From Gallibacterium trehalosifermentans (GTDB taxonomy: Bacteria > Pseudomonadota > Gammaproteobacteria > Enterobacterales > Pasteurellaceae), in the NCBI RefSeq assembly GCF_042433055.1, contig NZ_JBHLWB010000004.1:124001-188000 (forward strand): DNA of 64,000 nt. Direction: 5' to 3'. Below the pieces are notes generated by a model. It made no database searches and was not told the DNA's origin. It saw only the letters and a list, made by a program, of their open reading frames with translations. Both the position numbers and the translations under genes were made by a program. Below are positions 55,913 to 64,000 of this stretch, piece by piece. Positions within the stretch are counted from its first letter, which is position 1, and the number at the start of each line of letters is the position of its first letter.

Positions 55913-57364
55913 TTAAATCTTCATACATAAATATTTCAATTCCATAAACTCATCTATACCGTGATGTGATCCTTCACGCCCAAGACCAGACTCTTTCACG
56001 CCACCAAATGGTGCCACCTCAGTTGAAATAATACCTTCATTAATGCCTACTATACCGTATTCTAATGCTTCACTGACACGCCAAATACGGCTCATATCTT
56101 TCGTATAAATATATGAAGCTAGACCAAACTCGGTATCATTTGCCATTTTGATTGCTTCTTCTTCGCTATCAAAACAGAATAATGGTGCTAATGGTGCAAA
56201 GGTTTCTTCTTTTGCCACTTTCATATCTTGCGTAACATTGGTTAAAATTGTTGGCTCAAAGAATGTCTCACCTAAGGCATGGCGTTTTCCTCCACAAATT
56301 TGGGTTGCCCCTTTGGCTAACGCATCAGCGATATGAGCTTCGATTTTTTTTACTGCATTTTCTGTAATCAAGGGGCCGATTTCCACGCCTTGCTCAAAGG
56401 CAGAACCAATTTTCATTTGTTGTACTCGCGCAGTGAATTTTTCAACAAATGCCGCATAGATACCCCGTTGTACATAAATTCGATTAGTGCAAACACAAGT
56501 TTGTCCTGCATTACGGAATTTTGAGGCAATCACGCCTTCAATCGCATTATCTAAATCCGCATCATCAAAAATAATGGAGGGGGCATTACCACCCAATTCT
56601 AAAGCAACTTTTTTCACCGTTGAGGCACATTGTTCCATTAAAATTTTGCCCACTCGAGTTGAACCTGTGAAAGTGAGTTTTTTTACAATGGAATGTTGGC
56701 TTAATACTTTGCCAATACCAACAGCATCTGTGCCAATCACTACATTAAATACGCCAGCAGGAACACCTGCCTGTTCAGCAAGTACGGCTAATGCTAAAGC
56801 AGATAAAGGTGTTTCTGGGGCAGGTTTTAGCACCATCGTACAGCCACTTGCTAATGCAGGTGCTGCTTTACGCGTGATCATTGCATTCGGGAAATTCCAA
56901 GGGGTAATGGCTGATACTACACCAATAGGCTGTTTAATTACCACAATGCGGCGATTGATTTTATCTTGTGGAATGACTTCACCATAAGAACGTTTTGCTT
57001 CTTCGGCGAACCATTCCAAAAAACTTGCGCCATAAGCAATTTCACCACGGCTTTCTGTAATTGGTTTGCCTTGTTCTAAACTTAATAATTGCGCTAATTC
57101 TTCTTGATTTGCCATGACCAATTCAAACCAGCGGCGTAAAATTTGACCTCGTTCTTTGCCTGTTTTAGCTGCCCAAGCAGATTGTGCTTGTTGAGCTGCA
57201 TAAAGTGCTTGTTCCGTTTCATTTATCCCTGCATCACTCACTTGGCAGAGAATTTCCCCTGTAGCAGGATTGGTTACAGGAAAAAGTTTGCCTGATTCAG
57301 CAGCGACAAATTGACCATTAATGTAGGATTGCGTGCGTAAGAGGGGGAATTGTGTCATATCCAT
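55913..57364 (-). CDS. gabD: NAD(P)-dependent succinate-semialdehyde dehydrogenase
   Basis: GabD oxidises succinate semialdehyde to succinate. The 483-residue aldehyde dehydrogenase has YINGQFVAAESGKLFPVTNPATGE at the start, the cofactor site SAITPWNFPNAMITRKAAPALA and the general base in KVALELGGNAPSI (near 255). The catalytic Cys is in GQTCVCTNRIYVQ (near 290), and the ending GLGREGSHHGIDEFMELKYLC is GabD-typical. AGGAG lies 7 bp before the ATG. No gabT lies beside it; the divergent neighbour hpaC suggests 4-hydroxyphenylacetate breakdown, which also yields succinate semialdehyde. Related aldehyde substrates cannot be excluded. Confidence 0.9.
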   Translation of the reverse strand: MDMTQFPLLRTQSYINGQFVAAESGKLFPVTNPATGEILCQVSDAGINETEQALYAAQQAQSAWAAKTGKERGQILRRWFELVMANQEELAQLLSLEQGKPITESRGEIAYGASFLEWFAEEAKRSYGEVIPQDKINRRIVVIKQPIGVVSAITPWNFPNAMITRKAAPALASGCTMVLKPAPETPLSALALAVLAEQAGVPAGVFNVVIGTDAVGIGKVLSQHSIVKKLTFTGSTRVGKILMEQCASTVKKVALELGGNAPSIIFDDADLDNAIEGVIASKFRNAGQTCVCTNRIYVQRGIYAAFVEKFTARVQQMKIGSAFEQGVEIGPLITENAVKKIEAHIADALAKGATQICGGKRHALGETFFEPTILTNVTQDMKVAKEETFAPLAPLFCFDSEEEAIKMANDTEFGLASYIYTKDMSRIWRVSEALEYGIVGINEGIISTEVAPFGGVKESGLGREGSHHGIDEFMELKYLCMKI

Positions 57365-57667
57365 GATCGGTCTCCTTTGTTTGTATTATGGAATCCATAT
57401 TACAGGATTATTTAAAAATTGGTTGGGGTAATAAATACTTACCACTTTAGCAATTTCAAGTTCAATTTTGTAATGCTTTTTTGTTATCGATAAAATATTT
57501 TGCGCTAGGCAGCCGTGTTTTGGTAGGGGAAGAGAAATCTGAAGTGGAAAATGCCTTACTTGACGAATTGAGATGATATTACTATCCTCAAGAGCTTTAA
57601 TTCTATAACTAGTTTATGAATATCAGATAAGAGATCTGAGAGAGATAAAAATATTGAGGCAGTAGAA
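57365..57667. other. Divergent gabD/hpaC intergenic region
   Basis: These 303 bp hold no convincing gene. I see no strong operator palindrome; TAAGAGATCTGAGAGAGATAA just before hpaC contains purine-rich sequence that may include its weak ribosome site. An uptake core was not found here. Confidence 0.45.
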
Positions 57668-58174
57668 ATGAGATCAAAGCAACAACTTACTCCAGCGCAA
57701 CAAAATTTTCGTAATGCTATGGCACAAATGGCAGCAGCGGTAAATATCGTTACGACATATGGTTCAGCGGGTACTTGCGGTCTTACTGCAACAGCGGTCT
57801 GTTCTATTACTGACACGCCTCCAACGGTGTTAGTGTGTGTTAATCGAAATAGTCAGATGAATGAGGTGTTCCAACAAAATAAACAAGTTTGTATTAATGT
57901 GCTTTCGGCAGAGCAAGAAGAATTGGCTTATCATTTTGCGGGAATGCGAGAGAGTTCTATGGAAGAACGTTTTCGTATGGAAGTTTGGCAAGAAAAAGAT
58001 GAACTAGAACACGCACCTGCATTAGTAGGTTCGCTTGCCAATTTACACGGTAGAATTACTGCTGTTCATGATGTTGGTACGCATTCGCTATTTTTTGTTA
58101 CCATCGATAAGATTGATATACATGAGGGCGCGGGATTAGTCTATTTCAATCGGACTTTCCAAACGGTGAAATAA
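57668..58174 (+). CDS. hpaC: Flavin reductase, HpaC type (4-hydroxyphenylacetate 3-monooxygenase reductase component)
   Basis: HpaC uses NADH to reduce free FAD or FMN for a partner monooxygenase such as HpaB. The 168-residue product matches E. coli HpaC: FRNAMAQMAAAVNIVTTYGSAG (about 15-36), GLTATAVCSITDTPPTVLVCVN (about 38-59), AYHFAGMRESSMEERF and GTHSLFFVTIDKI. The FMN-binding split-barrel core is complete. The partner gene hpaB and the ring-cleavage genes are not in the window. It could equally serve another flavin-dependent oxygenase. Confidence 0.87.
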   Translation: MRSKQQLTPAQQNFRNAMAQMAAAVNIVTTYGSAGTCGLTATAVCSITDTPPTVLVCVNRNSQMNEVFQQNKQVCINVLSAEQEELAYHFAGMRESSMEERFRMEVWQEKDELEHAPALVGSLANLHGRITAVHDVGTHSLFFVTIDKIDIHEGAGLVYFNRTFQTVK

Positions 58175-58209
58175 AAAATGAATGTCGGATATATTGTATC
58201 CGACATCTT
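58175..58209. terminator. Terminator after hpaC, shared with the SbmA-like gene
   Basis: ATGTCGGATA (58182-58191) pairs perfectly with TATCCGACAT (58197-58206) around TATTG. T-runs on the plus side are short (CTTTT), and AAAAAA on the left gives a T-run on the minus strand, so it may work both ways. Confidence 0.75.
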
Positions 58210-58216
58210 TTATCCA

Positions 58217-60001
58217 TTACTGCAAAGCGTAATGTTGCCATTTTCCTTCGCCTAATAATTGTAACAAATCAGTATGATGCTGATGTAAGGTTGAACGATG
58301 ACCAATACTAATTAAAATCGTATTTGGTAAACGTTCAATTAATAATTGGTACGTTGCAAACTCTAAGCCCTCGTCCATACTAGATGTTGCTTCATCAAGG
58401 AATGCAACTTTGGGTTCAGCTAATAATAAACGAGCAATCGCGATGCGTTGTTGTTCGCCTAAAGAGAGAATTCTTGTCCAATCACGAGTTTCATCTAATT
58501 TTGTAATAAGATGAGGAAGCTGTACTGCTTTTAATATCTCTACTGCACGTTGGTGATCATTTTCAACAATATCATTTGGATAATATAAGGTTGAACGCAA
58601 AGTACCTTGTGGCAAATAACTTTTTTGTGAGAGAAAGAGCGCCTCTTTTGGACAGCTAATTTTGCCACTGGAGTAAAGCCATAAGCCTGAAATAGTGCGT
58701 AATAATGTTGTTTTTCCTACACCTGAGGCGCCTTGAATTAATAAACGTTGCCCCATTTTTAGGGTTAAATTGAGTTGGTTTAATAAGGTTGTACCTTCAG
58801 TATTAAAAACAGATAGATCTGCAAAGACAATGTCATTATTGTCGTGGCTAATTTGTGCGATTTCATTTTGTTGGCAATTTTGGATTGCAGCAATGAATCC
58901 ACTTAACCGTTCAAGGGTGGCACGATATCCAGTAAACGCATCATAACTATTACGGAAAAAGGATAGTGAGCTATGGACTTGCCCAAAAGCTTGGGCGGTT
59001 TGTATCATATCACCTAGTGTGATTTGTTTAGAGAAAAAGCGATGTGCCTGAATAATAAATGGGAAAATAACGGATACTTGGCTAACCACTAAGTTAAAAC
59101 CAGAGAGTTTTAAGGTTCGATAAATTAATTGCCAAACATTATCAATAATGTGTTTAAATTGTGCATTAAGCAGAATACGTTCTATTTTTTCACCTGAATA
59201 AAAAGCAATACTTTCCGCATATTCTTTGATGCGAATTAAAGAATAACGATAATCCGCATTTAATTTTTCATTGGCAAAATTTAATTTGATAAGTGGACGC
59301 CCTAATTTAAAAGCAAAGACGCTGGTAATTAAGACATAAATAAATACAAGAAAGACCATCATATGTGGAATTTCAACGCCAGCTATTGTCATTGCCCCAG
59401 AAAGATTCCATAAAATACCAGTGAAAGCAACAATCGAAACACAAGCACTAATCACACCAGTGGAGAAACTCATTGAATTTTCAACATATGAGGTAATATC
59501 TTGTTGGATACGTTGATCTGGGTTATCTAGTTGGTTATAGGTATATTGTGTTTTGTAGTAACTTTGATCACTTAGCCAACGATCGAGAAATTGCTTATTT
59601 AGCCATTCTCGCCAATGAATATTAAATTTGCTTTTGACAAAATAAATTACGAGTACGTTAACGAGATTTATACCTGCAATGACACCAAAAACGATCATTT
59701 GTTGCCAGAATGCTTCTGCATTGAGATCTTGCAATGATTTGTACATATTGTTGTACCATTGCGAAAAAATCACATCAATACGAACAGAGAGTAAGGTTAA
59801 TAATACAATTATAGTAAAAGTTAGTAATGGTACAACCCCTTGTTTACCAAGAAAATAATTTTTGGTGAGTTGCCAAAATTGATGTCCCCAACGGGTAAAT
59901 TTAATGAGTAACATTAATGCGATAACAAAACAAATGCTACTAATAATGAAACTTTTAACAATCCAAAAGAGCGAAGTGATTGCTTCTGACAGTAGATCCA
60001 T
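58217..60001 (-). CDS. SbmA/BacA-like ABC transporter, fused permease-ATPase (YddA type)
   Basis: This is an inner-membrane ABC half-transporter with an SbmA/BacA-type membrane domain (about 1-370, six predicted segments) and an ATPase domain (about 385-594). The membrane part shows FSQWYNNMYKSLQDLNAEAFW and HWREWLNKQFLDRWLSDQSYY, typical of the SbmA_BacA family. The ATPase has Walker A GASGVGKTT, the signature LSLGEQQRIA and Walker B VAFLDEATSS. Related proteins move peptides, vitamin B12 or fatty acyl compounds; the substrate here is unknown. It is divergent from the YidE-like gene, a conserved pairing. Confidence 0.9.
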   Translation of the reverse strand: MDLLSEAITSLFWIVKSFIISSICFVIALMLLIKFTRWGHQFWQLTKNYFLGKQGVVPLLTFTIIVLLTLLSVRIDVIFSQWYNNMYKSLQDLNAEAFWQQMIVFGVIAGINLVNVLVIYFVKSKFNIHWREWLNKQFLDRWLSDQSYYKTQYTYNQLDNPDQRIQQDITSYVENSMSFSTGVISACVSIVAFTGILWNLSGAMTIAGVEIPHMMVFLVFIYVLITSVFAFKLGRPLIKLNFANEKLNADYRYSLIRIKEYAESIAFYSGEKIERILLNAQFKHIIDNVWQLIYRTLKLSGFNLVVSQVSVIFPFIIQAHRFFSKQITLGDMIQTAQAFGQVHSSLSFFRNSYDAFTGYRATLERLSGFIAAIQNCQQNEIAQISHDNNDIVFADLSVFNTEGTTLLNQLNLTLKMGQRLLIQGASGVGKTTLLRTISGLWLYSSGKISCPKEALFLSQKSYLPQGTLRSTLYYPNDIVENDHQRAVEILKAVQLPHLITKLDETRDWTRILSLGEQQRIAIARLLLAEPKVAFLDEATSSMDEGLEFATYQLLIERLPNTILISIGHRSTLHQHHTDLLQLLGEGKWQHYALQ

Positions 60002-60182
60002 TGTAATTACAACCTAGAATGATGAATTATTGCTATAAACCTGCCTATTTTGCCTAGAGATAACACTTTAAGCAAAAAATTTCTAAAAAAATTAGCAAAA
60101 TTTGCCTTTGCTCAGTTTTTTTCCTGATAGAAAGCAATATAATTTTGTACAGTTTATTTTTTAACTATTAAGGAGTAGTTGT

Positions 60183-61841
60183 ATGAGTGATATTGCTATC
60201 ACTATCAGTCTCCTATCGTTAGTTGCTGTACTTGGATTATGGATAGGACACTGGAAAATTAGAGGGGTCGGTTTAGGGATTGGCGGTGTATTGTTTGGTG
60301 GGATATTAGTGTCTCATTTTACAACGCAATATGGCATTATCCTAGATCCGCATACTATGCACTTTGTGCAAGAATTTGGCTTGATTCTGTTTGTTTATAC
60401 CATTGGTATTCAAGTCGGTCCTGGTTTCTTCTCTTCACTACGATCATCTGGTTTAAAGCTTAATTTGTTTGCCATGATGATCGTTTTTTTAGGTGCCTTG
60501 TTAGTTGTTATTCTTTATAAAGGTTTTGGTCTAGAGTTGCCAGTGATCCTTGGAATCTTTTCTGGTGCAGTTACCAATACACCATCACTTGGTGCAGGTC
60601 AACAAATCCTTGCTGAGTTAGGGTTTACTAATATTACTGAAACAATGGGGACTGCTTATGCAATGGCATATCCGTTTGGTATTTGCGGTATTTTACTGAC
60701 GATGTGGTTCATTCGCTTGTTCTTCAAAATTAAAGTTGATCAGGAAGCAGCGGCATTTGAACGTGAAGTTAATCATGATAAAGATACGTTAAGTGCAATT
60801 AATGTACGAATTACTAACCCAAATCTTGAGGGACTTTGTATTCGTGAAATTCCAGGATTAGAAGTAAAAGAAGTCATTTGTTCGCGCCTAAAACGAGGTA
60901 ATACGTTGTTGGTACCGAAAGACGATACTATAGTGAATATCAATGATTATTTGCACTTAGTGGGTGAAGCAGCGGCATTACATCGTGTGCAATTAGTTGT
61001 GGGAGAATTAGCAGAAAGTGAGCTATTAACGACACGCGGGACTGATTTGCGTACTGTTCGCGTTGTTGTTACGAATGAACAAGTTTTAGGAAAGAAAATT
61101 TGTGATCTCAATATTCATCAAAAATATGAAGTGGTGATTTCGCGTTTAAACCGTGCTGGGGTGGAATTGGTTCCTAGCCAAAATACAAGTTTACAATTTG
61201 GGGACGTGTTAAACCTTGTCGGACGTTTAGATGCGATTGAAGCTGTTACTGCGATTATTGGGAACGCACAGCAAAAACTACAACAAGTACAAATGTTGCC
61301 CGTATTTATTGGAATCGGTCTGGGGGTATTATTGGGATCTATTCCAGTACAAATTCCAGGTTTCCCTGTGGCGTTAAAACTGGGGCTTGCGGGCGGACCA
61401 TTAGTTGTAGCCTTAATTTTAGCGAGAATTGGAAGTATTGGTAAGCTTTATTGGTTTATGCCACCAAGTGCGAATTTAGCATTACGTGAAATTGGTATTG
61501 TTCTTTTCCTTGCCGTTGTTGGCTTGAAATCAGGGGGAAATTTCCTTGAATCATTAGTTGATGGTGATGGCGGAGAATGGGTACTTTACGGTATGTTAAT
61601 CACGTTTATTCCGCTTTTTATTACGGGAATAGTGGCAAGACTATATGGCAAACTGAATTATCTTACTCTCTGTGGCTTGCTTGCTGGTTCGATGACCGAT
61701 CCACCAGCGCTTGCGTTTGCTAATGCAATTAAAGAAGAAAGTGGCGCGGCTTCTCTTTCTTATGCCACTGTGTATCCCTTAGTGATGTTCTTGCGGATTA
61801 TCTCGCCACAGTTATTGGCGATATTGTTGTTTGCCCTTTAG
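60183..61841 (+). CDS. YidE/AspT-type putative transporter with two TrkA-C domains
   Basis: This is a member of the aspartate:alanine antiporter-like family with unknown substrate. The 552-residue protein has two membrane halves (about 1-185 and 370-552) with the duplicated motifs GIFSGAVTNTPSLGAGQQIL and GLLAGSMTDPPALAFANAI. Two TrkA-C (RCK-C) regulatory domains lie between them, near 200-280 and 290-370. The name putative transport protein YidE is used in related genomes. It follows AAGGAGTAG and ends at a strong hairpin. The neighbouring SbmA-like gene is divergent. Confidence 0.9.
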   Translation: MSDIAITISLLSLVAVLGLWIGHWKIRGVGLGIGGVLFGGILVSHFTTQYGIILDPHTMHFVQEFGLILFVYTIGIQVGPGFFSSLRSSGLKLNLFAMMIVFLGALLVVILYKGFGLELPVILGIFSGAVTNTPSLGAGQQILAELGFTNITETMGTAYAMAYPFGICGILLTMWFIRLFFKIKVDQEAAAFEREVNHDKDTLSAINVRITNPNLEGLCIREIPGLEVKEVICSRLKRGNTLLVPKDDTIVNINDYLHLVGEAAALHRVQLVVGELAESELLTTRGTDLRTVRVVVTNEQVLGKKICDLNIHQKYEVVISRLNRAGVELVPSQNTSLQFGDVLNLVGRLDAIEAVTAIIGNAQQKLQQVQMLPVFIGIGLGVLLGSIPVQIPGFPVALKLGLAGGPLVVALILARIGSIGKLYWFMPPSANLALREIGIVLFLAVVGLKSGGNFLESLVDGDGGEWVLYGMLITFIPLFITGIVARLYGKLNYLTLCGLLAGSMTDPPALAFANAIKEESGAASLSYATVYPLVMFLRIISPQLLAILLFAL

Positions 61842-61861
61842 GTTTATATGAAGGTTAACTA

Positions 61862-61890
61862 AGCCCCACAGATGTGGGGCTATTTTTTAT
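61862..61890 (+). terminator. Terminator of the YidE-like gene
   Basis: AGCCCCAC and GTGGGGCT form the stem (61862-61881), followed by ATTTTTTATT. Confidence 0.88.
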
Positions 61891-63614
61891 TGACTTGATA
61901 ACCCATCTAACCATTGACTAAATTGGTCGGCATCTAAAAAACCAGTGATGCGACTGTTTGGTATTTCATTGCCTTGTTGATCAAAAAACAGAATGGTTGG
62001 TAAACCAAGTACTTGATATTTTTTGCTTAACGCTTGATTCGCTGCGCTATTTTTCGTCATATCTACGCGCAATAATTGGATCTGTTGTAGGCGTTGTTGT
62101 ACTTGTGGTTGATTAAAGGTTTTATGCTCAAATTCTTTACAAGCCACACACCAATCTGCATAGAGATCAAGCATCGCAATTTTATGTGGATTATGTTGAA
62201 GCTGTTGTTGTAATTCATTTAAATCTTGCACAGTGATAAAGTTATCTTGTGTTGCCTTAGCAACCGATTCAGTGCTTATCATTTGTTGAATAGCGAGATA
62301 GAGAGGCGCTGCTGAAATAATGATTGGCATCACGCAGATAACTTGCCATAAACGACTATGTTGCCCAGCAAGTGTCATTAGCCAAGTAAAAAAGCTAATG
62401 CCTAGCAATGACCATAATATTCCTTCCCAATTTGCTGGTAAGAAACGTGATAACAGAATAATAGGCAAGGCTAATAAGACAAAACCAAATGCAATTTTGA
62501 CGTTTTCTAGCCAAGCACCTGATTTCGGTAAAATTTTATTACCAAATACAGTAATCGCCATTAATGGTGTCCCCATGCCGAGTGCTAAAAGGTAAAGCGT
62601 TAATGCACCAGTTGTGAGATCGCCAGTTTGGGTAACATAGAGTAGTGCACCTGAAAGTGGTGCAGATGTACAAGGCGAGGCAATTAATCCTGCAATCGCT
62701 CCCATCATAAATACACCACCATACATGCCAGATGATTGTTTTTGGCTTAATTGGGTTAACTTATTTTGCCAGCTGTTTGGCAGTTGTAAGGTAAATAAGC
62801 CAAACATTGAACAAGCAAGCAGAATAAAGAGTAGAGCAAAAGTACCTAAAACATAAGGGCTTTGCAACCAGACTTGTAATGATAAACCCACTGCAGCAAC
62901 CGCTAAGCCTAAAAGTGAATAAGTCAACGCCATGCCTTGAACATAAATAAAACTTAATAATAAGGCTTTTCCTGTATTTACTCGTTGTTCTTTACCAATA
63001 ACGATAGCGGAGAGCAAAGGCAACATCGGCAGTACACAAGGAGTAAAAGCTAAACCAAACCCCAATAAGAAGAACCAAAAAACGGCAAACTTACTTTGGA
63101 AAAGCTGTTGGCTAAACTGGTTAGTTTCATTTTTTGTATCTAGGCTAGTTGTCGCCGTATTTGTTTGTGTAGGTTTAATCAGTTGAGCAAGATCAATTTC
63201 TTGAGTTTGTGGCGGATAGCATAATCCTTCAGTACAACCTTGGTAATTGACTAATAATTTCCCCTGTGGAAGAAATTCATTTTGTTTTGGGGTGAGATAA
63301 ATATCTAAACCTTGTTCAAAAATAAGGGTTTCGCCAAAGTAGGGATCTTGATGTTTTTTCTCCATAATTGGGACAATTTGCTGATTAAAGGCAATATCCT
63401 CACTATTGACGGTTACGCTATGTTTATAGAGATAGTAATCGGGTTGAATATCCCAGTGTAATGTTATTTTTTGCGACTTTGCTTGAATAGAAAAAGGGAA
63501 TGCTTGTTCTACGGTTAAAAATGTTTTTTTACTATTAAATAAATTTGCGGAAGCGACAGCGGCGAGTAAACATAAGAAACTTGTTAAAAGAAATGACAAA
63601 TATTTTCTATTCAT
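61887..63614 (-). CDS. dsbD: Thiol:disulfide interchange protein DsbD
   Basis: DsbD carries reducing power from cytoplasmic thioredoxin to periplasmic DsbC, DsbG and cytochrome c maturation proteins. The 575 residues comprise a signal peptide cut after ASA (about 23) and a periplasmic alpha domain with Cys127 and Cys132 (GCTEGLCYPP). Eight membrane segments form the beta domain with Cys193 (TPCVLPMLP) and Cys315 (ASPCTSAPLSG). A thioredoxin-like gamma domain has WCVAC (Cys489 and Cys492). All six cysteines are present, so the relay looks intact. It converges on the YidE-like gene. Confidence 0.95.
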   Translation of the reverse strand: MNRKYLSFLLTSFLCLLAAVASANLFNSKKTFLTVEQAFPFSIQAKSQKITLHWDIQPDYYLYKHSVTVNSEDIAFNQQIVPIMEKKHQDPYFGETLIFEQGLDIYLTPKQNEFLPQGKLLVNYQGCTEGLCYPPQTQEIDLAQLIKPTQTNTATTSLDTKNETNQFSQQLFQSKFAVFWFFLLGFGLAFTPCVLPMLPLLSAIVIGKEQRVNTGKALLLSFIYVQGMALTYSLLGLAVAAVGLSLQVWLQSPYVLGTFALLFILLACSMFGLFTLQLPNSWQNKLTQLSQKQSSGMYGGVFMMGAIAGLIASPCTSAPLSGALLYVTQTGDLTTGALTLYLLALGMGTPLMAITVFGNKILPKSGAWLENVKIAFGFVLLALPIILLSRFLPANWEGILWSLLGISFFTWLMTLAGQHSRLWQVICVMPIIISAAPLYLAIQQMISTESVAKATQDNFITVQDLNELQQQLQHNPHKIAMLDLYADWCVACKEFEHKTFNQPQVQQRLQQIQLLRVDMTKNSAANQALSKKYQVLGLPTILFFDQQGNEIPNSRITGFLDADQFSQWLDGLSSQ

Positions 63615-63742
63615 ACTGTTTTATGACCATCAGGTAAATAAAAAGAAAATAGTTTAGCATAGTTACAGCTGAATTTCTTAGCTGAAATTGTTATACTCAG
63701 CCAGTTTTAAATTATATATAAAGAAAAAAGGAAACAATCTTG

Positions 63743-64000
63743 ATGAATTTTGTACGAATTTTGCAAGAAAGTAGCTATTTTGTGCGTAATCGTTATCCAA
63801 TAATTGCTACTTTTACTATGCTATATGCATTGAATACATTAATTTTATACGCTTTTTTTAATCCATTTGATTTAGAAATGTTACAAGCGGGGCAAAGTAA
63901 AATTTCTTCTAGTGAAGTATTTCTCGCTTGTTTTAATTTATTCATTTCTTTAGTGCTGAATATTTGGTTTATTTTAACGATTGATCAAGTATCAACGAAT
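63743..64000 (+). CDS. Probable YciC-like (UPF0259) membrane protein, 3' end missing
   Basis: The frame is open to the window end (86 codons seen). It starts MNFVRILQESSYFVRNRYPI after AAAAGGAAAC. Hydrophobic segments lie at about 19-38 and 62-82. The layout, with an amphipathic start, a first membrane segment, a short polar loop and a second segment ending ILTIDQVSTN, resembles the UPF0259/YciC family. The similarity is by pattern only, and the function of the family is not well defined. Confidence 0.55.
   Translation, partial: MNFVRILQESSYFVRNRYPIIATFTMLYALNTLILYAFFNPFDLEMLQAGQSKISSSEVFLACFNLFISLVLNIWFILTIDQVSTN

Noticed and set aside
56487..56987. Open frame of 166 codons opposite gabD
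   Set aside because: Antisense of a well-supported aldehyde dehydrogenase; no independent evidence.
57556..57816. Open frame of 86 codons on the minus strand overlapping the hpaC start
   Set aside because: It is the antisense shadow of hpaC plus promoter sequence; no ribosome site and no recognisable protein pattern.
1..64000. tRNA, rRNA, CRISPR arrays, insertion sequences or prophage genes
   Set aside because: I looked for cloverleaf-like sequence in the gaps, regularly spaced repeats, transposase motifs and phage proteins and saw none; a covariance-model search would be needed to exclude small RNAs.

Overview
This window is an AT-rich gammaproteobacterial chromosome segment, about 60% A+T by eye. 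It most likely comes from a member of the Pasteurellaceae. The evidence is the gene families themselves, neighbour pairs that I recall from Haemophilus-type genomes (trmJ-iscRSUA-hscBA-fdx-iscX, plsB/lexA, typA/glnA, the SbmA-like ABC gene beside the YidE-like transporter), an FbpA of the Mannheimia/Pasteurella type, and perfect Pasteurellaceae DNA-uptake words. The related Orbales cannot be fully excluded. I see no tRNA, rRNA, CRISPR array, insertion sequence or intact prophage. Almost every gene is recognisable core or carbon/nitrogen metabolism.

Layout. 1-1400: end of the fumarate reductase operon (frdBCD). 1710-6162: mannose PTS (manXYZ), a YobD-type membrane protein and manA. 6222-10134: a Fur-box-preceded ferric iron ABC importer (fbpABC). 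10213-17468: suhB, trmJ and the complete isc iron-sulfur operon with an IscR site. 17542-23146: dipeptide importer dppABCDF on the minus strand. 23417-28385: putA-putP proline catabolism. 28463-32180: groSL under a textbook sigma-32 promoter, divergent from aspA. 32373-34943: divergent mmsA (iolA-type) and iolB, two inositol genes without the rest of the pathway. 35046-39703: alpha-galactosidase, LacY/RafB-type permease and divergent LacI-type regulator with palindromic operators and a perfect CRP site. 39771-43425: plsB, lexA (tandem SOS boxes), a DUF486 protein. 43521-48569: gluconate module gntP, gntK-edd, gntR with two GntR operators. 48637-53021: typA, glnA, grxB. 53125-55902: an abbreviated histidine locus with leader peptide, attenuator, hisC, hisB and a truncated DUF1016 nuclease-family gene. 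55913-58174: divergent gabD and hpaC. 58217-64000: SbmA/BacA-like ABC protein, YidE-like transporter, dsbD and the start of a YciC-like membrane protein.

How the genes work together: sugars (mannose, alpha-galactosides, gluconate, perhaps inositol) and amino acids or peptides (Dpp, PutAP, AspA, GlnA) feed central metabolism, with fumarate from AspA available to fumarate reductase for anaerobic respiration. Much of the catabolism carries CRP-like sites.

The most unusual stretch is about 53.29-55.90 kb. Here hisC and hisB are visibly richer in G+C than their neighbours and sit straight behind a complete his attenuator with no hisG or hisD between. They are followed by a hairpin made from one Hin-type and one Apl-type uptake sequence, and then by a broken DUF1016 gene. 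The three perfect uptake words I found in the window all lie within 340 bp here. This looks like DNA acquired by transformation from another Pasteurellaceae lineage, joined to a native his leader. I found no wholly new system; the other points of interest are regulatory elements and incomplete pathways.
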